Shown: one piece after another, positions 26,104 to 34,770 of the stretch | Position numbering within the stretch: position 1 is the first letter of the stretch | Layout of the letters: the number at the start of each line of letters is the position of its first letter | Assembly: GCA_020633495.1 (NCBI GenBank) | Contig: JACKDR010000005.1 | Coordinates: 107,501-171,500, forward strand | DNA: 64,000 nucleotides | Reading direction: 5' to 3' | Origin: Kofleriaceae bacterium | Lineage (GTDB): Bacteria > Myxococcota_A > Polyangia > Haliangiales > Haliangiaceae | Notes under the pieces: generated by a model | What the model was told of the DNA's origin: nothing | Seen by the model: only the letters and a program-made list of their open reading frames with translations | Databases searched by the model: none | Translations under genes and position numbers: made by a program

Positions 26104-26304
26104 ATGTCCTCGCCCACCGACGTCGACGAGCGGATCGTCGATCTCGAGATCCGCCTCGCCTACCAGGACCGCATGATCAACGCGCTCGACCAGGTCGTGC
26201 GCGAGCTCGGCGACCGCGTCGACGCCCTGACCGCGCGCCTGGACGCCGCCGCGGCGACCGCCACCGACGGCGCGGCGTCGACCACGCCGGCGGCCAGCGA
26301 GTGA
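26104..26304 (+). CDS. slyX: SlyX family coiled-coil protein
   Basis: The product is 66 residues. The N-terminal 45 form one amphipathic helix with the SlyX pattern (VDERIVDLEIRLAYQDRMIN, then LDQVVRELGDRVDALTARL), followed by an Ala/Thr-rich tail. SlyX proteins are small coiled coils of unclear role. A TATACC box lies 8 nt before the ATG. The TGA at 26302-26304 is 2 nt before the ATG of the next gene. Confidence 0.8.
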   Translation: MSSPTDVDERIVDLEIRLAYQDRMINALDQVVRELGDRVDALTARLDAAAATATDGAASTTPAASE

Positions 26305-26306
26305 CG

Positions 26307-26834
26307 ATGTCGCGCCGACGCATCGCGCTGATCTCGACCGGCGGCACGATCGAGAAGACCTACGACGAGCTGTCCGGCGTCCTGGCCAACCAGGTGTCGG
26401 TGCTCGACGTCATGCTGGCCTCGCTCGAGCTGCGCGGCGTCGACGTCATGCGGGTCCAGCTGATGAACAAGGACAGCCTCGAGATGTCCGACGCCGATCA
26501 CACGCTGATCGCCGAGACCGCCGATCGGATGGCCCGCGCCTGCGACGGCGTCGTCGTGGTCCACGGCACCGACCGGCTGGCCGCGACCGGCGAGCGCGTC
26601 GTCGAGCTGGTCGGCACGCCGGCGACGCCGGTCGTGCTCACCGGCGCGATGCGGCCCTACGAGCTGCGCAGCACCGACGCGCTGCAGAACCTCACCGAGG
26701 CCCTGCTCGCGGTCCAGCTGGTGCCGCCGGGGGTCTACGTCGCGATGCACAACCAGGTGCTGCGGTTCCCGGGCGTGGTCAAGGACCGGACGCTGGGCAC
26801 CTTCACCCGCGCGACCCCGGAGCCGACCCCGTGA
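26307..26834 (+). CDS. Short single-domain asparaginase-like protein
   Basis: The product is 175 residues, equal to the N-terminal half of type I/II L-asparaginase. It has the first catalytic Thr motif STGGTIEKTY, the second block VVVHGTDRLAATG (HGTDT-like, with Arg after Asp), and LTGAMRPYEL. The usual C-terminal domain is absent. Short asparaginase-domain proteins of this size exist in other proteobacteria, so this is probably not a truncation. Asparagine or glutamine hydrolysis is possible but unproven. It sits between slyX and a histidine kinase and overlaps the latter by 4 bp. Confidence 0.8.
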   Translation: MSRRRIALISTGGTIEKTYDELSGVLANQVSVLDVMLASLELRGVDVMRVQLMNKDSLEMSDADHTLIAETADRMARACDGVVVVHGTDRLAATGERVVELVGTPATPVVLTGAMRPYELRSTDALQNLTEALLAVQLVPPGVYVAMHNQVLRFPGVVKDRTLGTFTRATPEPTP

Positions 26835-28036
26835 CCACGCCGGGCCCGCTCGCCGACTACGGCGGCGCCCTGCTCGAGGCGCTCGACAACGCCGGCATCG
26901 CCCTGGCCGTCACCCTCGACCGCGGCGCCGCCGGCCTCGAGCGGCTGCACCACAACGCCGCGCTCGAGCGGCTGCTCGGTCGCACCGCGGCCGAGCTCGC
27001 CGCGACCCCGGTGCTGGTGCCGGTGGCGCCGGCCGAGCGCAGCAAGCTGCTGGCGATCCGCGCGGCGATCAACGCCGGCGACGACGCGCCGCCGATGATC
27101 GAGACCGAGATCGAGCGCCCCGACGGCACCCGCGTGCCGGTCGAGCTCGGCGTCACCGTGCGCCGCGAGCCGGCCGGCGTGGTCTCGCTGGTGTTCCTGC
27201 GCGACATCTCGGAGCGGCGCGCGCTGCAGGCGCGCATGCTCGAGGCCGACCGCCTGGCCACGGTCGCGGCGCTGTGCGCCGGGGTCGCCCACGAGATCAA
27301 CAACCCGCTGACCTACGTCATGCTGCACGCCGCCGGGCTGCGCCGCAACCTGGCCCGATGGATCCCCGAGCCCCAGGCCCAGGCCCACGTCGCGACCGTC
27401 CTCGACACCATGCTCGAGGGCAGCGAGCGGGTCCGCGGCGCGGTCCGCGAGCTGATGATGTTCGCCGATCCGCGGCCGCAGCGGCGCGAGGCGGTGGCGA
27501 TGCGCGACGTCGTCGAGGGCGTCGTGCGGATGTCGGCGCCGATGGTCGAGACCCGGGCCCGGCTCGCGGTCGCCCTCGTCGACGTGCCGCCGGTCGACGG
27601 CGATCCGGCGCGGCTCGGCCAGGTCGTCCTCGACGTCATCCTCGACGCCGCGCTCGGCTTCGACCACACCGACCTCGAGCACCACCGGGTCGAGGTCCAC
27701 CTCGCCGCCGACGGCGACTGGGTCGTGCTGACCGTCAGCGACAACGGCCACAGCGAGGCCACCCCGGGCGCCGGCGGCGCGCTGTTCCCCAGCCGCGGCC
27801 CGACCGGCACCGGCATGGGCCTGGCGGTGGCGCGGGCGATCGCCGCGGCGATGGGCGGCGCCGTCTCCGTCGCGCCGCGGCGGGCGCCGGACGGCGGCCG
27901 GGTCACGACGATCCGCCTGCCGTGCCGGGTCGCGACCGGCCCGACCGAGCTCGTCGCCGACACCACGCCGATGTCGGCGCCGATCGCCACGGCGCCGGCG
28001 ACGACCAAGCCGGCGACGACGACCGACGCCAGCTGA
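26831..28036 (+). CDS. PAS domain histidine kinase
   Basis: The product is 401 residues, soluble. The PAS domain (about 12-130) ends in LVFLRDISERRALQ. The H-box is AGVAHEINNPL with phospho-acceptor His154. The catalytic domain has VSDNG (G1-like) and GTGMGLAVARAI (G2), but the N-box reads VVLDVILDAALGF, with Asp where the Mg-binding Asn is usual. Kinase activity may therefore be reduced or altered. A Thr/Ala/Pro tail follows. The GTG start overlaps the asparaginase stop (GTGA). No response regulator is adjacent. Confidence 0.85.
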   Translation: MTTPGPLADYGGALLEALDNAGIALAVTLDRGAAGLERLHHNAALERLLGRTAAELAATPVLVPVAPAERSKLLAIRAAINAGDDAPPMIETEIERPDGTRVPVELGVTVRREPAGVVSLVFLRDISERRALQARMLEADRLATVAALCAGVAHEINNPLTYVMLHAAGLRRNLARWIPEPQAQAHVATVLDTMLEGSERVRGAVRELMMFADPRPQRREAVAMRDVVEGVVRMSAPMVETRARLAVALVDVPPVDGDPARLGQVVLDVILDAALGFDHTDLEHHRVEVHLAADGDWVVLTVSDNGHSEATPGAGGALFPSRGPTGTGMGLAVARAIAAAMGGAVSVAPRRAPDGGRVTTIRLPCRVATGPTELVADTTPMSAPIATAPATTKPATTTDAS

Positions 28037-28067
28037 GCGCAGGCGGCGGCGCGCCGTCCTGCCCAGG

Positions 28068-28520
28068 TCAGCCGCGGTCGCCGTCGGGCTCGTCGCGCTT
28101 GATCAGGAAGTGCGCGTGCGCGGTGGCGATCGGCTGCGCCGGATCCTCCTGCCAGGCGTCGACCAGGACGTTGGCGACGCGTCGGCCCTGCCGGGTGACG
28201 ACGCCGCTGGCGTAGGTGTCGACCGGCCGCCCCGAGCGCAGGTAGTCGACGGTGATCGTCACGGTCTTGGGCACGACGATCGTCTCCGACGACCACAAGA
28301 GCTCGAAGATCGCCGCCGACTCGAGCAGCGCGCCCAGCGTGCCGCCGTGCAGCGCCGGCAGCGTCGGGTTGCCGATCAGGTGATCGCCGTAGCGCATCGT
28401 CACGACGACGCGGCCGTCGACGATCGCCGCGGTCAGGCCGAGGAACCGCGCGTACGGCACCGCCTGGATCAGGCGGTCGACGTCGCCGGCGGCGCGGGCC
28501 TCGCCGATCCGCGCCCGCAT
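28068..28520 (-). CDS. Hotdog thioesterase (PaaI-like), copy 2
   Basis: The product is 150 residues. It has the PaaI-type hotdog signature HGGTLGALLESAAIF after LIGNPTLPA, and the following strand VTITVDYLRSGRPVD. It probably hydrolyses acyl- or aryl-CoA thioesters in the cytoplasm; the substrate is not deducible. It begins 2 nt after the stop of a paralogue (28523) that shares the same core (LIGNPxxxxLHGG, DYLRxxxP), so the two form a tandem duplicate pair that could build a heteromer. It converges on the histidine kinase. Confidence 0.8.
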   Translation of the reverse strand: MRARIGEARAAGDVDRLIQAVPYARFLGLTAAIVDGRVVVTMRYGDHLIGNPTLPALHGGTLGALLESAAIFELLWSSETIVVPKTVTITVDYLRSGRPVDTYASGVVTRQGRRVANVLVDAWQEDPAQPIATAHAHFLIKRDEPDGDRG

Positions 28521-28522
28521 CG

Positions 28523-29017
28523 TCACGCGCCGCCGCCCGCGGGCTTGCGCCGCGCCGGGTCGCCCAGCTTGGTCGCGACCATGAAGGTGCCGGCGGCGGC
28601 GGCGATCGGGTCGGCCTCGTCGTCGTGGTACGCCACCGCGCGCACGAACGCGACGTTGCGCGTGACCTTGTAGCAGTGCGCCGACGCCACGACCGCGTGC
28701 GGCGGCACCGCCGGGCGCAGGTAGTCGATGCGCAGGTCGAGGGTCGCGATCGGCTGCGGCTGGGGCAGCGCGTTGAACACCGCCGAGCCGCAGCAGGCGT
28801 CGAGCAGCGCGGTGATCGCGCCGCCGTGCAGGACGCCGGTCTCGGGGTTGCCGATCAGCCGCGGGTCGTAGGGCAGCCGGTAGCGGGCGCGGCCGTCGCC
28901 GAGCTCGACGATCTCGATGCCGAGCGCGCGGTTGTGCGGCACCGCCTCGGCGAAGCCGCGCAGGATGCGCTCGCGGCGCCGGCGCAGCGCGTCGGGGTCG
29001 GGCTCGGAGTCGGCCAT
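28523..29017 (-). CDS. Hotdog thioesterase (PaaI-like), copy 1
   Basis: The product is 164 residues. It has the hotdog signature LIGNPETGVLHGGAITALLD followed by DLRIDYLRPAVPP. The N-terminal helix carries a run of Arg. The minus-strand -10 box TACAGT (29025-29030) ends 7 nt before the ATG. It is the first gene of the two-thioesterase operon. Confidence 0.82.
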   Translation of the reverse strand: MADSEPDPDALRRRRERILRGFAEAVPHNRALGIEIVELGDGRARYRLPYDPRLIGNPETGVLHGGAITALLDACCGSAVFNALPQPQPIATLDLRIDYLRPAVPPHAVVASAHCYKVTRNVAFVRAVAYHDDEADPIAAAAGTFMVATKLGDPARRKPAGGGA

Positions 29018-29024
29018 CGCCCCG

Positions 29025-29030
29025 ACTGTA
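29025..29030 (-). promoter_or_regulatory. -10 box TACAGT
   Basis: On the minus strand TACAGT ends 7 nt before the ATG at 29017. This is a leaderless arrangement. Confidence 0.4.
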
Positions 29031-29038
29031 GCAGGCGG

Positions 29039-31201
29039 CTACCGCGCCAGCGGCGAGGTCGCCGCGATGTCGCCGAGGTCGCCCCAGGTGGTGGCGCGCC
29101 AGGCCACGCGGTGGGCCAGGTACAGCCCGGCGGCGTCGCGCAGCCAGCGCCACGCCAGCGGCGCCTCGGCCGAGACGTCGCGGGTCTCCTCGGGATCGGC
29201 GATCACGTCGTAGAGCCGGGCGCGACCGTCGTAGCCGACGACGAGGTGCCAGCGGCCGCCGCGCAGCGCGTAGCTGCGGCCGTACTCGCTGGCGATCACC
29301 CGGTGCGGCCACGGCGCCGCGGCGCGCGCGATCGGCCCCAGGTCGGCGCCCTGCATCCGCGGGTCGACGGGCAGCCCGGCGAGCGCGAGGATCGTGGGCG
29401 CGATGTCGGCGTTCGAGGTCACGACGTCGACCTCGCCGGGCGGCAGGCCGCCGCCGATGACGATCAGCGGCACGTCGGTCAGCTCGCGCTCGAGGCCGTA
29501 GGCGTGGCCGACCCGGCCGCCGCGCTCGCCCATGCCCTCGCCGTGATCCGAGGTGATGACGATCGCGGTGTCGTCGAGCATGCCGAGGTCGCGCAGGCCG
29601 TCCTCGAGGTCGCCGAGGCAGCCGTCGAGGTGCTCGATCTCGCCGGCGTACAGGCCGCGCAGCTGGTCCCAGCGCTGCGGCGTCATCTTCAGCTTCTTGA
29701 TCCGGCCGAGGTGCGCGCCGGTGACCTGCTTGCCGAGCGGCGGGTCGAACGGGCCGGCGTAGTAGGTCTCGGTGACGCCCTCGTGGTAGCGGTACGGCAC
29801 GTGCGGCTCGATCGGCAGCAGGCTGAGGAACAGCCGCTCGCCGTCGTCGCGCGCGGCCCGGGCCAGGCGCAGGCCGTCGGCGATGATCGGCGCGCAGTCC
29901 TTGTCCTTGTGGCGGTAGTACGGGGTGATGCTGTCGTCCCAGCGGGCGACCGCCTTGAGCTTCTCCATCGCGAAGTCGTTGTCGCCGACGAACGAGGTGT
30001 GGAAGCCGGCGTCGCCGAGGATCGCCGACAGCACCGGCGCGTCGGCGACGACCGCGCCGGTGTCGCCGGTGGCGCCGTGCAGGCGCGGGATCTGGCCGGT
30101 GTGGATCGTCGCGTGCGACGGCGGCGACGACGGCGCCATCGAGACGTTGCGCCGGAACACGACGCCGCGGTCGCGGATCGCCGCGGTCAGCCGCGGCGTG
30201 TGGACGCCGCCGCCGTAGACCTCGAGCCGGTCGGCGCGCAGCGTGTCGATGACGATCAGCACGACGTTGCGCGCGACCACCGGCGCGACCGGCGCGGGCC
30301 GCGCCGCCAGCGCGATCGCGGCGTCGCGCCAGCGCACGTCGCACGCCGGCGCCTCGAGGTCGAGCTGGACCAGCTGATCGGCGAAGCGCGCCAGGTCCCA
30401 CTGCTGCGGCCCGGTCGGGACCTCGCCGTCGAGCAGGACCGCGCGGTCGCCGTCGGCGCCGGTGACCGTGACCCGGGCGCGGGCCCCGGCGGGCGCGTCC
30501 GCGGTCGCGACCAGGTACGCCGCCGCCGGGACCTCGAGCCGCAGCGACAGGTGGGCGTAGCCGCCGAGCCCGGCCGCGCCGTCGCCGTCGGCCGGTGACA
30601 GCGGCGGCCGCGCCGCGCCGCACGCCGCGGTGGCGCCGTCGGGGACGATCGCGATCGAGCGCACCAGCGTGCCCTTGCCGGCCTCGACGGTGAGCTCGGC
30701 GTCGCCGGCGGGCAGCGCGCCGGCGGGCAGCGCGAAGCGCAGCTCCTGCCAGGTGCCGTCGAGCCGCTGCGCGGCGGCGCGCCGCTTGCCGCCGCGCACC
30801 GCCAGCGTGCCCTTGCCGCGGGCGATCACGACGACCTCGACGGCGCCGTCGTCGGCGCGCGGCACCGTCAGCACCGCCTGGCGGGCGCGCAGCTCGCGGC
30901 CGCGATCGCCGTCGACGTCGCGGACGTCGCCCCAGGCGCTGCGGTAGGCGAGGTCGTACTTGCGCAGGCCCTCGGCCGCGACCGGGATCACCAGGCCGGC
31001 GTCGCGCAGGTCCCAGCGGGCGCGGTTGGCGACGAGATCGATGCGCGGGGTCGCCGCCAGGGCCGGCGGCGGCGGCGGCTCCACCGCCGCCGCGCCCGGG
31101 GCGACGCCGCCGGCCGCGCCCTGGCCCGGCCCCGGCGCGGTGACGGCGGCGGTCGGCGCGCGCGGCTGCGGCGCCGCGCCGTCGCCGCAGCCGGCGACCA
31201 C
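29039..31201 (-). CDS. Sulfatase-superfamily lipoprotein
   Basis: The product is 720 residues as read. Residues 50-300 look like a beta-rich carbohydrate-binding-type module. Residues 312-700 are a sulfatase/phosphatase-fold hydrolase: VVLIVIDTLRADRL (metal Asp), APSSPPSHATIHTGQ at the nucleophile site, and ITSDHGEGMGERG (second metal pair). The C/S-x-P-x-R formylglycine motif is not met, so a Ser or Thr nucleophile and a phospho- or sulfo-ester substrate are open. The frame begins with VAGCGDG, which is the lipobox end of a signal peptide. The missing hydrophobic part (GVALALALALARA, start GTG near 31245) lies in another frame across a CGCGCGCG run, so a one-base indel near 31206-31216 is likely. 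Confidence 0.78.
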   Translation of the reverse strand: MVAGCGDGAAPQPRAPTAAVTAPGPGQGAAGGVAPGAAAVEPPPPPALAATPRIDLVANRARWDLRDAGLVIPVAAEGLRKYDLAYRSAWGDVRDVDGDRGRELRARQAVLTVPRADDGAVEVVVIARGKGTLAVRGGKRRAAAQRLDGTWQELRFALPAGALPAGDAELTVEAGKGTLVRSIAIVPDGATAACGAARPPLSPADGDGAAGLGGYAHLSLRLEVPAAAYLVATADAPAGARARVTVTGADGDRAVLLDGEVPTGPQQWDLARFADQLVQLDLEAPACDVRWRDAAIALAARPAPVAPVVARNVVLIVIDTLRADRLEVYGGGVHTPRLTAAIRDRGVVFRRNVSMAPSSPPSHATIHTGQIPRLHGATGDTGAVVADAPVLSAILGDAGFHTSFVGDNDFAMEKLKAVARWDDSITPYYRHKDKDCAPIIADGLRLARAARDDGERLFLSLLPIEPHVPYRYHEGVTETYYAGPFDPPLGKQVTGAHLGRIKKLKMTPQRWDQLRGLYAGEIEHLDGCLGDLEDGLRDLGMLDDTAIVITSDHGEGMGERGGRVGHAYGLERELTDVPLIVIGGGLPPGEVDVVTSNADIAPTILALAGLPVDPRMQGADLGPIARAAAPWPHRVIASEYGRSYALRGGRWHLVVGYDGRARLYDVIADPEETRDVSAEAPLAWRWLRDAAGLYLAHRVAWRATTWGDLGDIAATSPLAR

Positions 31202-31216
31202 GACGCGCGCGCGAGC

Positions 31217-31237
31217 GCCAGCGCCAGCGCCAGCGCC
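31217..31237. repeat. GCCAGC hexamer repeat in a signal peptide
   Basis: About 3.5 copies of GCCAGC. On the minus strand they encode the ALALAL core of the sulfatase signal peptide. Confidence 0.5.
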
Positions 31238-31289
31238 ACGCCCACGCGCCGCGCGGCCGGCGCCGCGCCCGTCGGTGCCGCCGCGACCA

Positions 31290-32168
31290 CTACGAGCCCA
31301 GCCTCGGGACCGAGCCGGGCCGGTACTCGACGATCTCCATCTTGACGTCGCCGTAGTCGGTGTGCGCGACCATGACCAGCGGCACCCGGTCGGCGTCGTC
31401 GGAGATCCACAGCGAGTACGGCCGCGCCGCGACCCCGGGGTCGAGCGTGCCGTCGCGGCGGACCCGCCGCGACACGCCCTCGAGGTGGACCGCCGGCAGC
31501 GTCCCGAGCTCGGTGACGACGTCCTCGTAGCCGGCCAGGGTCACCTGGGTCCGCCAGACGTAGCGGCTGCGCACGATGTCGGCGGTCGCGGTCGTGCCCT
31601 CGGGCGGGTCCCAGGTCCGCAGCACCATCAGGAAGCTGTTCATGTCGAACAGCGGCGCGTCGCCGACGTGCTGCTCCTCGTCGACGTCGCCGAGGTCGGG
31701 GCGGCTGACCCGCACCGGGAAGGTCCCCGACGACACGTCGACCAGCGTCGACTCCGAGACCTCGACCTGCTGGTCGTCGGCGGACGCCAGCTCCTCGGAC
31801 CGGAACACCACCGAGCGCGACGTCGCGGTGTCGATCCACGACGTGAAGTGATCGTTGACCTCGTGGACCAGCGACACCAGCTGGCTCGAGTGGACGCCGG
31901 ACTGCACGACCACGACCGGGTGCCCGGCGACCTCGTCGACGTCGCCGACCACGATCACGAACGACGCCATCAGCAGGCCGTGCAGGCTGAGGCGGTAGGT
32001 CATCTGCTCGCCGGGGGCCACGAACGGGGCCCGGGTCGCGAACGCCTCGGTCGCCACCGGGTCGTCCTTCCAGGCGGTGTCGCCGCTGCTGGCGTTCCGC
32101 GGCGTGGTGGCGTGGCCACCACAGGCGACGAGGGTCAGCAAGACCCCACAGATCCAGGCGCTCGGCAC
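31290..32168 (-). CDS. DUF3108-type lipoprotein
   Basis: The product is 292 residues with a short lipoprotein signal (Cys16 in LLTLVACGG). The body is the DUF3108 beta-barrel-like fold (EQMTYRLSLHGLLMASFVIVV near the start, VRSRYVWRTQVTLAGYEDV, then PYSLWISDDADRVPLVM near the end), an envelope family of unknown function. The GTG start is preceded by TACCCT (minus strand, 32176-32181) with a 7-nt gap. It precedes the sulfatase on the same strand by about 45-90 bp, so they are probably cotranscribed. Confidence 0.75.
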   Translation of the reverse strand: MPSAWICGVLLTLVACGGHATTPRNASSGDTAWKDDPVATEAFATRAPFVAPGEQMTYRLSLHGLLMASFVIVVGDVDEVAGHPVVVVQSGVHSSQLVSLVHEVNDHFTSWIDTATSRSVVFRSEELASADDQQVEVSESTLVDVSSGTFPVRVSRPDLGDVDEEQHVGDAPLFDMNSFLMVLRTWDPPEGTTATADIVRSRYVWRTQVTLAGYEDVVTELGTLPAVHLEGVSRRVRRDGTLDPGVAARPYSLWISDDADRVPLVMVAHTDYGDVKMEIVEYRPGSVPRLGS

Positions 32169-32175
32169 GTCCCCG

Positions 32176-32181
32176 AGGGTA
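32176..32181 (-). promoter_or_regulatory. -10 box TACCCT
   Basis: The minus-strand hexamer ends 7 nt before the GTG start at 32168. Confidence 0.4.
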
Positions 32182-32223
32182 GCAGACCCGGTGCGATCGC
32201 ACCGTGACGGCCCGGTGGCGGCC

Positions 32224-32251
32224 TGGACAATCGGTCGGATCCGACTAGGAT
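32224..32251 (+). promoter_or_regulatory. Sigma70-like promoter, leaderless
   Basis: TGGACA (32224-32229) and TAGGAT (32246-32251) are separated by 16 bp. The -10 box ends 6 nt before the ATG at 32258. Confidence 0.5.
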
Positions 32252-32257
32252 TCGCGC

Positions 32258-33106
32258 ATGCTTCGCAGCACCCTGCTCGTCACCCTGACCGCCGCCGCCG
32301 CGCTCGCCGGCACGGCGTGTACCAAGGACTCGGCCGCCACCAGCCAGAGCTCCGCCATGCCCAAGGACGCCGAGGCGCGCATGGCGCGCCTCGAGAAGCG
32401 GATCGACAAGATCCAGGAGGTCCTGGAGAAGGTGCTGCCCCCCGCCGAGGCGGATCCCGAGGCGACCTACTCGGTGCCCGTCGATCCGATGGACCCGGTC
32501 GAGGGCCCGGCCGACGCCAAGGTGACGATCGTCGAGGGCTACGAGTTCGCGTGCCCCTACTGCTTCATGGCCCACCCGGTGGTCGAGCAGCTGCGCGCCG
32601 AGTTCCCCAACGACGTCCGCGTCGTCTCCAAGTACTTCGTGATCCACCCGCAGGCGGTCCCGGCCGGCCTCGCGGTGTGCGCCGCCAACAAGCAGGGCAA
32701 GTTCACGGAGTTCAAGGAGGCGCTGTGGACCCAGGCCTGGTCCCCCGAGGGCCGGCCCATCACCGACCAGCTGACCCCGGAGAGCATGGAGAAGTTCGCC
32801 GGCCAGCTCGGCCTCGACACCGAGAAGTTCAAGGCCGACATGTCCGGCCCCGACTGCAAGGGCTGGCTCGAGCGCAGCCGCGACACCCTCACCCCGGTCG
32901 GCACCAACGGCACCCCGGCCTTCTACATCAACGGTCACCAGACCGGCCTCGGCCGCCCCGACGACATGAAGAAGCTGGTCGCCGACGCCCTGTCGAAGGC
33001 CGACCAGACCATCTCCGGCGGCGTCAAGCAGGCCGATTTCTACCAGGTCGCGGTCGTCGACCAGGGCCTCAAGAAGGTCAAGGGCTGGTTCGAGCTCGAC
33101 GAGTAG
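32258..33106 (+). CDS. DsbA-family thioredoxin-fold lipoprotein
   Basis: The product is 282 residues. It has a lipoprotein signal with Cys21 (LAGTAC), a short coiled-coil (38-60, ARMARLEKRIDKIQEVLEK), then a DsbA-like domain with active site CPYC (99-102) in YEFACPYCFMAHP and cis-Pro in GTPAFYINGH. It would catalyse disulfide exchange in the periplasm, anchored to a membrane. The domain resembles the DsbA/ScsC-type proteins of myxobacteria with an N-terminal oligomerisation helix. The gene stands alone with its own promoter. Confidence 0.9.
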   Translation: MLRSTLLVTLTAAAALAGTACTKDSAATSQSSAMPKDAEARMARLEKRIDKIQEVLEKVLPPAEADPEATYSVPVDPMDPVEGPADAKVTIVEGYEFACPYCFMAHPVVEQLRAEFPNDVRVVSKYFVIHPQAVPAGLAVCAANKQGKFTEFKEALWTQAWSPEGRPITDQLTPESMEKFAGQLGLDTEKFKADMSGPDCKGWLERSRDTLTPVGTNGTPAFYINGHQTGLGRPDDMKKLVADALSKADQTISGGVKQADFYQVAVVDQGLKKVKGWFELDE

Positions 33107-33263
33107 CGACGCCTGCGAGCCGACCGCGACCGCCGCGGTCGGCCGCCCGATCGGCGACCTGTCAAGGCGCGTGAGGGCACGGGGCTTCCCGCGGCGTACG
33201 CGCACGCGGTATGAAGCGCGCGGCCTGCACCCCGGGCCGCGCAACCCCCCGCCGGAGGTCCCG

Positions 33264-33986
33264 ATGTCTTCGATTCGCCTGAGCCTTGTCGCCTCGCTCG
33301 CCTCGCTGGTCCTGATCCCCCTCGCCGCCTGTGGCAGCGACACGGGCGACGCCCCCGACGCGAGCCTGCAGCTCCTCGACGCGCCGCCGCCCCCCGACGC
33401 CGAGCCGCCGCCCGACGCCCCGGCCTGCCAGCTGACCGAGTGCGACGGCCTGTGCACCGACACCGACGTCGACCCGCTCAACTGCGGCGTGTGCGGCATG
33501 GAGTGCCAGGGCGGCGCCGAGTGTAGCGGCGGCGAGTGCACGTGCGTCGTCGACTACGTGCCCGCGACCCCGACGTTCCTGTTCAACCAGGTCAACGGCA
33601 CCGCGGTGCCGGGCGCGACCGCCGGCTTCGGCATCTACTCGTACGCCGGCGTCGCCAACCTGATGCTGGCCGCCTACCCGACCGACACCGTCGTCGTCGG
33701 TCAGGGCTACGACCTGTCGATGGGCACCCTCGGCACCCCGCCGCTGCTCGGCGTCAGCTACGACTTCGACGTCCAGAACCAGATGCCGTCGAACGTCATC
33801 CACTACGCCACCGCCGGCACGCTGGTGTTCGACACCATCTGCACCGACGGCTTCACCGGCCACGCCACCGACGTGACCTTCTCCGGCGTCACCAGCCTCA
33901 CCAACCCGACGATCGACCCCAACGGCTGCACCTTCACCGTCGCGTCGGTGAGCTTCGCGTTCGGCGCGGCCTGCCAGAACCAGTGA
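33264..33986 (+). CDS. Cys-rich secreted lipoprotein
   Basis: The product is 240 residues. Signal peptide to Cys23 (LIPLAACGSDTG), Asp/Pro linker, then a Cys-rich block (about 59-98) with C-x-x-x-x-D-x-x-C and NCGVCGMEC patterns common in myxobacterial lipoproteins. The last 140 residues are a beta-rich domain with two further Cys. Function is unknown. The ATG at 33264 has a GGAGG Shine-Dalgarno 6 nt upstream and a TATGAA box at 33210, so unlike its neighbours it has a leader of about 40 nt. Confidence 0.75.
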   Translation: MSSIRLSLVASLASLVLIPLAACGSDTGDAPDASLQLLDAPPPPDAEPPPDAPACQLTECDGLCTDTDVDPLNCGVCGMECQGGAECSGGECTCVVDYVPATPTFLFNQVNGTAVPGATAGFGIYSYAGVANLMLAAYPTDTVVVGQGYDLSMGTLGTPPLLGVSYDFDVQNQMPSNVIHYATAGTLVFDTICTDGFTGHATDVTFSGVTSLTNPTIDPNGCTFTVASVSFAFGAACQNQ

Positions 33987-34006
33987 CGAGCGCAGCCGCG
34001 GTGCGG

Positions 34007-34012
34007 TAGCGT
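34007..34012 (+). promoter_or_regulatory. -10-like box TAGCGT
   Basis: TAGCGT ends 6 nt before the ATG at 34019. Confidence 0.35.
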
Positions 34013-34018
34013 GCCGCC

Positions 34019-34471
34019 ATGTCCCGCGGCCCGATCCCGACCTGGCACTTCGCGATGGCGGTGGTCCGGCTGGGCCACCGCTTCCTGCTGACCCAGGAGC
34101 GCAAGTACGGCAGCACCTGGTCGCTGCCGGGCGGTCGGGTCGAGCCGGGCGAGGGCCTCGCCGAGGCCTGCGTCCGCGAGGTCCTCGAGGAGACCGGGAT
34201 CCCGGTCGTCCTCGACGGCGTGCTGCGTGTCGAGCACACGCCGTCGCGGTCCGGCGCGCGGGTCCGGGTCATCTTCGTGGCGACGCCGCGCGACGACACG
34301 CCGCCCAAGCAGGAACCCGACGAGGAGTCGCTGCAGGCGGCGTGGCTGACCCTCGACGAGATCGCGGCGCGGCCGCTGCGCGGCGCCGATCTGCGGGCCC
34401 TGCTCGAGAGCGTCGCCGCCGGGCGCGCGGTGTTCCCGCTCGACGTCCTCGGCCAGGAGCTGAGCGTCTAG
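34019..34471 (+). CDS. Nudix hydrolase
   Basis: The product is 150 residues. The Nudix box GGRVEPGEG-x-REVLEETGI (38-61) matches G-x5-E-x7-REVxEExGU exactly, so it should hydrolyse a nucleoside diphosphate linked to another group. The substrate is not deducible. No signal peptide. It starts 32 nt after the Cys-rich lipoprotein, but with its own -10 box. Confidence 0.88.
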   Translation: MSRGPIPTWHFAMAVVRLGHRFLLTQERKYGSTWSLPGGRVEPGEGLAEACVREVLEETGIPVVLDGVLRVEHTPSRSGARVRVIFVATPRDDTPPKQEPDEESLQAAWLTLDEIAARPLRGADLRALLESVAAGRAVFPLDVLGQELSV

Positions 34472-34770
34472 CCTGGAGCGCATCTCAGCGGATCGTCTCG
34501 GCGCCCGCCCGCTCGACTTCGGGGTCGCGGCTGCGCCGCTCCCCCTCCGCTCGGGGTGCGCGAGGTGGTGAGATGCGTTCGAGCCAGGCCCGACGCGGGC
34601 GCCGGGGCGGGGCGACCGGTCCGGATGCGACGGGCCCGTCACCGGCCGCGCCGACGTCGACGGCCGCGCCCCGCGGCGGTCCGAGATCGACCGACGCACT
34701 CTGGCGGCCGCGACGGCTTGTCTCCCGCGCCACTTCGCGCTGGAATGCGGAGCCAAAGAGGATCATCAGA
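34472..34770. other. Intergenic region with dispersed repeat
   Basis: This 299-bp gap holds the repeat copy at 34511-34563. The rest shows no conserved gene; the frame leading into the next gene is Arg-rich and looks non-coding. Confidence 0.5.
34511..34563. repeat. Dispersed intergenic repeat, copy B
   Basis: About 53 bp similar to 8912-8966 (about ten mismatches and two gaps). It lies just downstream of the Nudix gene. Confidence 0.4.
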
